64,000 nt of DNA from Rhynchopus sp. YZ270_cl-10 (taxonomy: Eukaryota > Euglenozoa > Diplonemea > Diplonemida > Diplonemidae). The stretch lies in contig OZ037888.1 in NCBI GenBank assembly GCA_964035575.1, positions 124,001 through 188,000 on the forward strand, in the 5' to 3' direction. The translations under genes and the position numbers were made by a program. The notes under the pieces are model-generated. The model saw nothing but the letters and a program-made list of their open reading frames with translations, was not told where the DNA came from and made no database searches. Numbering within the stretch: the first letter of the stretch is position 1; each line of letters opens with the position of its first letter. This document shows, one piece after another, positions 55,786 through 64,000 of this stretch.

Positions 55786-56744
55786 CAGTCCTATTCGTGG
55801 TCATTTACCCCCCCCCCCCCCTAAATTTACCCCCCCCCCCCCCCCTTATTTTACCCCCTTTTTCAGAAAAAAACGGTTCAGGCCAAAATAACATGGTAAT
55901 TTACCCCCCCCCCCCCCCTTATAATACCCTGTTGTGGCTGGTACTTTACCCCCCTGGGGGGGTAAAGTACCAGCCACCAGGTAATTTTTGGGTAATTATC
56001 GCCGCAACACGCCAGGTGGTGTTTTGTCACGAGTGACCTAAACCCACGAGCGAAGCGAGGGGGTTCAGGGAACGAGTGGCAAAACACCACCTGGCGTGTA
56101 ATTATGGGGTAATAGTTTCACTTAGTGCAGCGCATACCTGTTTTGTTTTATGGTTTGCTGGGAGGGGCTGATGTGTTCAGCGGGTCGTACATCCGGAGAC
56201 TGTAGGACTCGTCTGATTTGAAGCTGGAGACAAGCTCGAAATGAGGAAAGGGGTAAAGTGCAAATAATCTTTCACCCTGTTTTACATCACGTGTGCAGGT
56301 AGATGGGTGCAGGTGGGTACGTTTGTGCTGCGTGGGCGATACGTTTGGGACACCTCACGGAATCTGAGGCAACACCGTGATCCCTGACCAGTCATGGTTC
56401 AGGCACGGGCAGAAAGATGATGTGGATGATGTGGATCCATGATGCATGACTGCTTGCGATGTCGCAAGGAAGTGAGGAATTTTTTTCAGATGACACATTT
56501 GTCATGAGAGCATGTGTCGTCACACTGTGTTGTGCAAAATTTTACCCCACCGTGTATGAAAAAGTCCCCCCTTCCCACCCAAAAACATGACCTAACCCAT
56601 AACATGGTAATTTACCCCCCCCCCTTACCCCCTCATTTACCCCCCCCCCCCCCCTTATTTAAATAATTTTACCCCCTTATTTCCAAAATTTCCGGTTCGC
56701 CGACCCAAAGGGGGGGGGGGGGTAAATGACCACGAATAGGACTG
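55786..56744. mobile_element. TIR element of 959 bases with empty site in the paralog
   Basis: Ends CAGTCCTATTCGTGGTCATT and its complement are perfect inverted repeats followed inward by C or G tracts. AT flanks each side (55784-55785 and 56745-56746). The paralogous block at 17588-17589 reads straight through with a single AT, giving the empty site. The interior has further palindromes (CACGCCAGGTGGTGTTTTG and complement; CTGGTACTTTACCCCC and complement) and an exon-like fragment. CAGT-like ends with a 2-base duplication could point to a CACTA- or mariner-like family; it is not assigned. Confidence 0.85.
56148..56246 (-). pseudogene. Exon-like fragment captured in the 959-base element
   Basis: On the minus strand the reading HFELVSSFKSDESYSLRMYD continues to PLNTSAPPSKP and a TAA stop, and AACAG followed by GTATGCGC, a donor-like site, lies just beyond. 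The text looks like the last coding exon of a host gene. The parent gene is not in this window. Confidence 0.4.
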
Positions 56745-56860
56745 ATACAAAAAGAAGTTTAAGTGGACAAAACAAGAATCTGGGTAGAGAAAAGGGAAAA
56801 GGAAAGGCACACATGCACCCATCATCATTCTCAATCTCAGTCCCATCCCCGTCCTCATCC

Positions 56861-58399
56861 TCACGTGCTCATACACGTGGCGGAGCAGCCGTCCCCCTCA
56901 ACAGTGTTCCCATCGTCACACTGCTCACCGTCGTCAACGCTGCCGTCACCACAGCACGTGACAGGGGTGAGTGCGGCCGACGCCTCCTCCAGCCACGTCC
57001 AGCCCCCCACAGGTGCCGTCGCGTACTCGGCCACCACAAAGCGTGCCAGCCCGTCGACCCCGTAGGTGTAGCTGTTCGCACTGCCCCCAGGCATGTCCTG
57101 GATGTTGTGCAGGCTGCGGGCGCTGATGCTTCCAGCGAGGTACTCGCTCGTCGTGCCCATGGCATCGTGCGCAAAGGGCAGGATGGCGTCGAGCGCCACG
57201 TCCGCCACATCCCCGTCCTCGTACCTCGCCTCGTAGTGTGTTGCCGTCAGGCTCCCTGCAGCAACGGCGCTGTAGCCGTGGTAGTCCTGCCACAGGGCGT
57301 ACGTTCTGTCGATGTTTGCGTGGTGCAGGAAGAACAGCGGGTCTGCAGGGCTGTAGTCTGTCGTCATCGTCTCCCCAACGTACGTGTGCACAGACCGGTG
57401 TGCTCCTGACTCGTACCCTGTGCTGAAGGACGTGTAGTCTGCGTGCACAACCTGCATCCCCACGTTCGCCGCCCCGTACGGACCACCACCAAAGATCTGG
57501 CTGTAGCGCTTCAGGCAAGGGTTCCCCGGCTGCGACGTGGTCCACCCTGCAGACACACCCTTGTCCACACAGGACGTTGCGCTGTCCGTCGTCCCAGTCG
57601 GGTTTGTCGGCCCAAACGTCTTCGTCTTCCACACACACGTCTGCAGGGGGATGTCCGCCTCCCAGTCCCAGTACGGCAGCGTCACACACTCGAACCCAGG
57701 CAGCGACCGCAGGGCGTTCTCGTACCCAAGCACAAACCACCTGTGCCACGGCAGGAACGCAGACGTCGAGTGCGCAATCCCCGTGTTCGTCACGTGCGAC
57801 TGCTCAAACTCGTCGTACACAGCACGCTTCTGCGTCTTCAGTGCCGCCACAGCCGCAATGTAGTGCTCACGGTCCGCACACGACAGCTGCGACCACGCGT
57901 GGCGCACACGTGGCGGGCACACCGGCGCAGGCACAGGTTCCGATGTGGGCACTGCTGTGGGCACAGGTGTGGGCGGCAGCGTCCCTGTCGCAACACAGCT
58001 CCACTCAAACGTGAACCCGGCACGCGTTATGATGTGGTCCGACGTGAACTGCACCGCCATCGCGTGCGCCCCGTTCTTCGCATCTGCAGGGGCACTCGTC
58101 CCAGACGTGTACGACACCTGGCTGTACTCACCCGCCCCGTTGTCCCCCCACACCGTCACAAAGTCGTACCTCGACTCTGTGTCGAACGCCGAAAACCCAA
58201 CCGTGAGCTCGTACCCCGCCCCACACGCCGGCACCTTCCAGCACAGGTCTTCGTTGTTCGAGTACTGCGACGACCCTGCTTTGTGTGTCTGCGACCCAGA
58301 TGCGGGCAGCACCGTGCAGTCACCAGGGATGCTCAGCCCTGCCACCTCGCTGCAGCACAGTGTGCAGGCCACTGCTGCCAGCGTCGCCGTGTGGCGCAT
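56861..58399 (-). CDS. Secreted CUB-tyrosinase with cysteine-rich tail, copy 2
   Basis: A 512-residue paralog of 17703-19241 with the same parts: signal peptide, CUB-like domain, proline-rich linker, tyrosinase core with HSTSAFLPWHRWF, GAHRSVH and FFLHHANIDR copper sites, and the CGDGSVDDGEQCDDG tail. I see only a few substitutions (FEWSC against FAWSC, DAMGT against DATGT, GLARF against GQARF), none at a copper ligand, so activity should be kept. The 959-base element inserted about 115 bases downstream of its stop, in the 3' flank, leaving the frame untouched but possibly changing the 3' untranslated region. Confidence 0.93.
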   Translation of the reverse strand: MRHTATLAAVACTLCCSEVAGLSIPGDCTVLPASGSQTHKAGSSQYSNNEDLCWKVPACGAGYELTVGFSAFDTESRYDFVTVWGDNGAGEYSQVSYTSGTSAPADAKNGAHAMAVQFTSDHIITRAGFTFEWSCVATGTLPPTPVPTAVPTSEPVPAPVCPPRVRHAWSQLSCADREHYIAAVAALKTQKRAVYDEFEQSHVTNTGIAHSTSAFLPWHRWFVLGYENALRSLPGFECVTLPYWDWEADIPLQTCVWKTKTFGPTNPTGTTDSATSCVDKGVSAGWTTSQPGNPCLKRYSQIFGGGPYGAANVGMQVVHADYTSFSTGYESGAHRSVHTYVGETMTTDYSPADPLFFLHHANIDRTYALWQDYHGYSAVAAGSLTATHYEARYEDGDVADVALDAILPFAHDAMGTTSEYLAGSISARSLHNIQDMPGGSANSYTYGVDGLARFVVAEYATAPVGGWTWLEEASAALTPVTCCGDGSVDDGEQCDDGNTVEGDGCSATCMST

Positions 58400-58421
58400 C
58401 TTGCTGTTGTGTCTTTTGGTG

Positions 58422-58423
58422 CT
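58422..58423 (-). promoter_or_regulatory. Putative trans-splice acceptor, tyrosinase copy 2
   Basis: ATATATTTCGCAG lies 22 bases upstream of the ATG, as in copy 1. Confidence 0.5.
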
Positions 58424-58496
58424 GCGAAATATATCTGATTTAACCTGCATTTCGTGTGTGGTGTCGACGTTACTGGGGTTGCAACGTTTAGAAACA

Positions 58497-59616
58497 TGAA
58501 AAAAAATCACCCACCCTTCTTTTATTTTCACCAGGTACACCACTGACTGGCGGTTTAAATGTTTTCTTTAAGTGGATCGTGGCGCACTACCACGAGACAT
58601 GTGAACACTGCACTTTAGCTAGTGCGACGCATTTTGAAGTGAATGTCACGAATGGTCACGAATGATGCCATTTTTCACACCCAACCTTGCAACGGAAGTC
58701 GTAGGCGAGGGGGAACATCGTTCATAACCACCACCAGCCTTGACACAAAGAAGCGACCACATGCCAACACATCATAGGGAATTATATACTGGAGGAGTGG
58801 TGGGGCGTTATAAACATAAGAAAACCAAACAAGAAGTTTGTGAGATGAAACATACACCAGCCACTGAAAAAAGGGGGTTTGCGACAGTTTCCGAAACATC
58901 AAAGGGACAGAGTGTTTTCTACGGTGGTTTTGGGTGGCATGACATGCCACCCAAGATTTTTGGGGTGGTTTTTGGGTGGCATATATGCCACCCAAGATTT
59001 TCTTCTTTTTTTTTTGAGTGTTGTATGACCTGTGACCCCACCACGGAGAGCACGTGGCTCGCTGAGTTGCTCGAATTGCCTGCAACTACCCAACAAACAT
59101 CATCACCGTCTCAGCTTCCTTCGCGAGCCGTTCAGCCTCCACCACCTTCACAAGCCAAAGTAAATAGGGCAAAGGTAGCGTACCGTGCGCCTGCGGCGCT
59201 CTTACTGTCTTTATAAAGACAAAAGCACATTGCCAATATTGTGAATAGTGCAATTTTTTCCGCCTGCGGCGCCTACCTCCCTCCCCTCTCCTTCCTGTGA
59301 TTGACAGGGAGTCGCGCGCGCGACGACCGCTAGGGCTCGAAGAAAGCTCGGGGGGGCCAAATTTTGAGACCAAAAACCAAGCGGAAGCCCTGTTCGGGTA
59401 AATCAGGTACAGTGTTTAAGAGGGGGCCTTCCGCGCGGGAGAATTTTTTTTTTGGCCTAAAAAAAAAAAATATGCCACCCAAAAAAAAAAATGTCAGATC
59501 CTGGAAAACACCCTGAAGGGATCGCAAAAAAAAGAGTCCTACAAACACCACCATATCTACAGCATTGTACTGTGCGCAGCTTTTGGTTTGTTGTTTTGTA
59601 GTGTTTCTATGACGGC
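58497..59616. other. Gene-free spacer with GGGTGGCAT palindromes
   Basis: GGGTGGCAT and ATGCCACCC recur at about 58929-59000 and 59472-59481, so the stretch 58927-59482 may be a TIR element. Inside, GTAGCGTACCGTG stands at 59175-59187. No gene is recognised. Confidence 0.45.
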
Positions 59617-60946
59617 CTATTCGTTTAGCACTTCAAGTCTGCGGATCTTGAGTTGCTGTGCTTCAAGCATCTGAAGCTCTTCTTCTTTACGTGCTGCGCA
59701 GACGGCTCGTTTTTGCTCGAGGAGTTGTTTGGTGGCAAGGAAGTGTGCGACGGGGACGTCTGAAACACCACAGATGTGGTGGAAGGAGACGTGTACGAAG
59801 CATTCGCGGAAGCGTGTGCGTGACTGGTCGCAGTCACCAGAGGGTGGTGGCTGCGGGCTGTTCTGCTGCATAAGCGATTCGTCTGCAACGTCCTCTGGAC
59901 GCAACAGCGGGTTGTTGTGTACAAAGAGTTTCTCCAGCTTGCGCATCTCCAGCACCCCGCTTGGAATGGCACGCAAATGGTTCGTATCGCACTGCAGCTC
60001 CTGAAGGTCCTTCAAACTCCACAGTTCATGCGGCAGCTCCTGTGAGGAGGTGAAATTGCAACACAACTTCTGGGGGGTTTGAAACCTCCTGTCTTTTTAT
60101 TATTTAAACTTGCAAGATGAATGTGCCTCTCGTGCACAGATATGAACAAAATACCTGCAAGCGGTTGTTGTTGACGTGAAGGCGCTCCAGAAGGCGCAGC
60201 TTTCCGATCTCGGGTGGCAGTTTGTCGAGGTTGTTGTACGACAGGTTCAGCCTGTAGCGGCAGGTGGTGGTTTAAAATAACATGGGAAAGGGAAAATGGT
60301 TGGTTCTCTCTAGTTTAGCCTGTAGTGGCAGTGGTGGTCGTGCTCTTGAAAGCAGTTGGGGTGTTCGTAGGAGTGGAACGTTGTCCAGAGGCAGAGAGGT
60401 GTGTGCGTGTCATACCATCGCAGCTGTGTGAGGTTGCCCAGAGTGCTGGGAACGGTGCTGAGTTGGTAGCAGTTGTCGATGTGGAGAATCGTGAGGTTTG
60501 GCTTCAAGATCTTGATGACGTCCTGTGAGGTGAAAAAAGGGCGGGTATGTGGTTGCGCCGTGATAGAGAGTGAAGACACTTATTTTTCTCGAATAAAAAC
60601 TGAACAATAACATTCCAACTGATCTGCCCTCACTTATGTTGAGCAACAGAATTGAAATCCTCATCTTAGTCACAGTAACGTACAGTGGACGGATGTCACC
60701 CCTGATGGAACATACCGGGACGTATTGCAAATCATGATTGTGGCAAAAGTGGAAAGACGAGTCACCTCTCTCTAGCGCGTCCTGTGGTTTGTGTTGGTGT
60801 TTGCTGCAAAGGCGTATGCATAATCCTGTTCAAACGGCAAGGCTGGGAGACGAAACACTACAAAGGTGTTCGTGTCTGCATCGCCATACCTGGATTTCTT
60901 CGCAGAGTCTGTCCTCTACCGTATCCGCGTCCACCTCGCAATACAT
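59617..60946 (-). CDS. Leucine-rich-repeat protein, five exons
   Basis: A small LRR protein, probably a protein-binding scaffold. Exons 60946-60890, 60781-60716, 60522-60416, 60251-60155 and 60039-59617 join in phase to 249 residues; start MYCEVDADTVEDRLCEEIQ. The repeats run from about 45 to 145: NLTILHIDNCYQLSTVPSTL, RWLNLSYNNLDKLPPEIGKL, LLERLHVNNNRLQELPHELW, LQELQCDTNHLRAIPSGVL, KLEKLFVHNNPLLRPE. The LP-x-E-I-G pattern is that of the plant/Ras-group (SDS22-like) class. The C terminus ends in a charged helix (KEEELQMLEAQQLKIRRLEV). There is no signal peptide or membrane span, so it should be cytosolic. Intron 4 holds a family A motif. The start is less certain than the rest because exon 1 is only 19 codons and no strong acceptor precedes it. 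Confidence 0.82.
60108..60146 (-). repeat. Family A motif in LRR intron 4
   Basis: AACTTGCAAGATGAATGTGC then CTCTCGTGCACAG (plus strand), inside the 115-base intron 60040-60154. A close match to 63368-63390 and 4617-4650. Confidence 0.85.
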
Positions 60947-60960
60947 GTGGCAAGTGGGAG

Positions 60961-61034
60961 GTGTGCTGTGTGCTGTGTGCTGTGTGCTGTGTGCTGTGTG
61001 CTGTGTGCTGTGTGCTGTGTGCTGTGTGCTGTGT
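60961..61034. repeat. GTGCTGT heptanucleotide repeat
   Basis: About ten perfect 7-base units start 15 bases upstream of the LRR gene start codon. On the coding strand they read ACAGCAC, each offering an AG. Confidence 0.9.
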
Positions 61035-62158
61035 GGTGAATACCCTTCCCCCCTTTGTGTCTCCCCTATTTATGTGTAGCTGGCAGGAAAGGTGTTGTTG
61101 TTTCCTCTGCGTTGAAACCTGTAACGTATTTTTCTGGCTACTCACACTTTGTAAAATCAAAAGAAAAGCGTAAGTAAACATGAGGATGGGAAGGGGGAAA
61201 ATATATTCCAGTTTTTTTTTTTTTGCTGTTCTTCTCACAACCTTCATACTTTGTACGTATCAGACCCGATGTGAATGACTGATACCAGGTCAAAGAAAAG
61301 GTGAACTGACTCTGCACCTTTCCCTCTCAAAAAAAAACAACCTTGAAAGCCTCTCGCAACATATCTGAACAGATTTTTTTTTTGCGTTTTGCCCTTGAAA
61401 AAATGCGGAAAGATTTAGATCAACAGACGGGGGGGGGGGGGGGGGGGGGGGTGATTTTGCGTATGATGCCCTATGTGTGGTCGCACATCAGACTCCCGAT
61501 GAATGGTGGGTTTGCTCATTCATGGGATTGCATCTAGATAGGCGGTGTATAAAAAGGCGGCATTAAAAAGAGAAGTTGAAAGTGCAAATGCCTGGGGCCG
61601 GTGGATGGATTTCATCTGAAAGCCAAAAAAAAACGGTAACCAAGTCTGCAAAAAAAAAATGAAACAGCGAAGGGGTAAAGTGAACACTTAAACGGAGAAG
61701 AGAATAAAAAATGCACCGCATCGTTGCGCATACATAATGGACAACAAATAAACGTGCAAGGAAATGATATTCATCATTGCAAACACATGTCTCGTTCACT
61801 AACGTTATCGAATGAACACAAGAGTGGGGGAGAGAAGAGGTGAAACTTATTGTAAAAGTGCAAACGCCTTCGCGGATGCAGGCACATAAAAAAAACTCAA
61901 AATTCGAAACACGTGTGAAGCACATCGTGAAAAGGTGAAAAGAGAAGGCCCTTTTTTTAATGTCCAAAACTATAATTATGACAAAGGACAAGGTCAGCGT
62001 TGGGCTGTACTTTGTTTTTTTCTTCAAATTTTGAGATCTGTGCCGGGAGCAGGAACTTAAAATAAAAAGCGGGGACTGCAACTTCATAGAAAAGTTTCCC
62101 TGAAACGGTGTAGGTCCTATTTCGGGTTTTCCCTGCTTTTTTTTTTTACATTAGTTAG
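61035..62158. other. Gene-free region upstream of the LRR gene
   Basis: A G tract of about 20 lies at 61431-61450. Family C motifs occur at about 61573 (GAAAGTGCAAATGCC) and 61853 (AAAGTGCAAACGCC). No gene is seen. Confidence 0.55.
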
Positions 62159-62816
62159 CAGTGCTGACGCTAAGGCCGGCTGGCCGGTCATATAAAAAAA
62201 TTTTTTTTGACTTTTTTTTTTTCGGCCGAGCCCGGGCGCGCTTCGCGCGCCCGGGTCCCCAACCCAGCTCAAGTTGGGGGCCTCCGGCGGAATGTGCGAA
62301 TTCCTCTGCAGAGTTCGGCACTTCACTGATATTTGCACCAGGCACGCGTGGGATCAGTTTACAATAAGAAACGGCGGTCATGGCACCCAAAGGTTCGTGG
62401 CGAAGCCACGGTACGCAACATTTCAAAAAATTGCGCTTAAAATTGCACATTTTTACTGATATACTATGTCAAAGGGAAGGGTGCGTTTGCAAGCTTGCGC
62501 CGCAGGCGCACGGTACGCTACTTTTATTATTTCGCCACGCTGCCTGCTTCCTTTTCCTTCGGCATTTGACCAATTGAGTCGCGTTCTGGCTGTGACGGGG
62601 TCACTTTGTTCATGAGGCCATTTCTGGTCACTCTCAGAGGCTCGTGTGAGGTGCCAACTGGGGGGGACTTCCGACCATCCCCTACCCCACCCTGCCCACC
62701 CACCCAACACCGGTCATATATGACCGGTCATATATGACCGGCATATTTTCAGACTTTTTTTTTTCTTTTTTTTATTTGGTCATATATGACCGGCTTTTTC
62801 CTTAGCGTCAGCACTG
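62159..62816. mobile_element. hAT-like non-autonomous element with perfect 8-base duplication
   Basis: Ends CAGTGCTGACGCTAAGG and CCTTAGCGTCAGCACTG are perfect inverted repeats, flanked on both sides by TTAGTTAG (62151-62158 and 62817-62824). An 8-base duplication and CAGTG-type ends indicate hAT. GGTCATATATGACC palindromes lie near the ends, and a CCCGGGCGCGC hairpin at 62230-62255. The perfect flanks suggest a recent insertion. It split a family D motif. Confidence 0.85.
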
Positions 62817-62824
62817 TTAGTTAG

Positions 62825-64000
62825 ACACCCGAGGATGTGGTTGAGTTATTTTCTTTTTTGTTATTTTCTTTTTTCTTTTTTTGAAAACTTGGTTGTATTA
62901 GTGTAGACACCCGAGGATGAACTCCACTATTTCTTTTTGCCAATCTGGTAAACGTAGCTGCCACACAGACATTCTCTACTCTCCAGAAAAAAAACACTCT
63001 CACTAAAAGGGGGATTTTTTTTGTTAGTGCAAATATCCTAGACCACTTAACTTGGTATTGCAAAGGGACGTAGCTCTTTGCGAGCAAGCCAAAAGGTGTC
63101 TGTCTGCGCATCTACTGTTTTTAAACCATCCAAAATGTAAGACTTGAATCGTACATTGAAAAGTGTTTACGCCTCACCATGGAATTAGAAGAGAACAACA
63201 ACAAAAACCCATTTGCTTATCAATTTAGCAAAAACAGAAAGCATTAGAGGGTGTAACATAACTCCCAACAAAAAAGAAAACAAAACAAAACAAAACAAAA
63301 GTAAAGAAAAGAGACCTGAGCCCTCCCGATACACATTGCAACGAAATCAAAAGAGACCTTTGCCATCTGAATGTGCCTCTCGTGCACAACATCAAAATAG
63401 ACAAAAAAAGGACCCGAGTTGCTAGTGCATGCGTCTCAACGGAACGCAAGGGACTGAAACCCATATGATGACATATTGGAATAAAAACGGTTCGCAAAAA
63501 AATTTAAAAAGAAAAATGGACTTTTTTTTTCTCCATTCGAGGGGTGTGATGTTCTGTGTCTGTGCTTCTCCTTTTTCTCCTGCTTCAAAATAGCACATCA
63601 AATTCATTAACCTTCTAACAGAAAGCACAGAGGGTTGTACCAACCCCCCCTCCCTTCTGAATCAACACACAATCCCGCACACTTTTGAAGCAAACTCACA
63701 ACAGAGACAGCAACAGCACTGATTTAAGACGGTTCGGCCATGACGGCAAAGGGGGCAAGCGAGGCAGAGTAGTGGGTGGACGTGGAAAGCAAAGAGAGGA
63801 AATAAAGAATGAAAACCTGAGGGGATAGTACCCCACGGCACAGCTGGGAGGAGGAGTGGGGAGGGAGGAGAGAAGAGAGCTTGGCACGGATGTGGTGTTA
63901 TAGGCTGTGGCAGGAGGTGGCCCCGCCGTGTGTGTGAACGGCAAAACAAACAATAAAAGAATGAAAGAAGCTGGCAAGAGCCTTTTTCTCATTATGTCTC
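62825..64000. other. Gene-free window edge
   Basis: Family D copies at about 62817-62845 and 62893-62930 (TTAGTGTAGACACCCGAGG), and a family A copy at about 63358-63392. The last 300 bases are pyrimidine-rich on the minus strand and look like acceptor-type spacer rather than coding sequence. Confidence 0.55.

Larger units (their letters stand above)
53303..58496. repeat. Segmental duplication 2, copy 2 (cathepsin-tyrosinase block)
   Basis: Matches 15106-19337 in order and orientation. The main difference is the 959-base insertion at 55786-56744; others are short indels, such as a missing 13-base stretch near 54976. Confidence 0.93.

Noticed and set aside
61563-62087. 174-codon minus-strand frame
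   Set aside because: Composition is that of A/T-rich spacer with two family C repeats; no domain or exon signals.
63662-63992. Frame starting with a signal-peptide-like sequence at the window edge
   Set aside because: The sequence is mostly pyrimidine-rich spacer with acceptor-like CTCAG; the hydrophobic start is a by-product of T/C richness.
1-64000. tRNA, rRNA or spliced-leader RNA genes
   Set aside because: No T-loop (GGTTCRA) in a cloverleaf context, no rRNA-like tract and no tandem small-RNA unit was found by eye; a covariance-model search would be decisive.

Overview
The window is nuclear DNA of a protist, most likely a euglenozoan and perhaps a diplonemid. Fourteen protein-coding genes are supported and all lie on the minus strand over about 60 kb. 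Most start codons sit 2 to 51 bases downstream of a pyrimidine tract ending in AG. Directional gene clusters plus an acceptor at that position are what spliced-leader trans-splicing of polycistronic transcripts looks like in Euglenozoa. Genes also carry conventional cis-introns (mostly GTATG donors, CAG acceptors), which fits diplonemids better than kinetoplastids. The organism is an inference; no spliced-leader gene, rRNA or tRNA was found.

Layout, low to high coordinate: a voltage-gated K+ channel (309-3311); two copies of a secreted M28 aminopeptidase (4994-6355 and 13598-14959) separated by 7 kb of nested repeat elements; a cathepsin L-like protease and a secreted CUB-tyrosinase (15567-19241); a six-exon protein of unknown function with NPN repeats (19841-23380); a kinesin-3 (25608-30059); a zinc-finger terminal nucleotidyltransferase (31040-35285); the ribosome-assembly GTPase NOG2 (37855-40220); a 9.6-kb gene-free zone packed with terminal-inverted-repeat elements (40.3-49.9 kb); proline dehydrogenase (49923-52202); a methyltransferase (52344-53063); a second cathepsin-tyrosinase pair (53776-58399); and a leucine-rich-repeat protein (59617-60946), followed by 3 kb with a hAT-like element.

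The genes do not form one pathway. The clearest theme is recently duplicated secreted proteins: M28 peptidase twice, cathepsin L twice, tyrosinase twice, suggesting an extracellular or lysosomal digestive repertoire. The other genes are housekeeping functions (ribosome biogenesis, RNA tailing, mitochondrial proline oxidation, transport).

The non-coding part has two striking layers. One is short dispersed motifs (families A, B, C) that always lie in the same orientation relative to transcription and occur both in introns and between genes, like introner or transcript-locked elements. The other is a set of non-autonomous DNA transposons with readable ends: two hAT-like, one piggyBac-like, two TA-flanked, one with its empty site preserved in the paralogous copy, and two unrelated elements that each enclose a long perfect array of the same 9-bp minisatellite.
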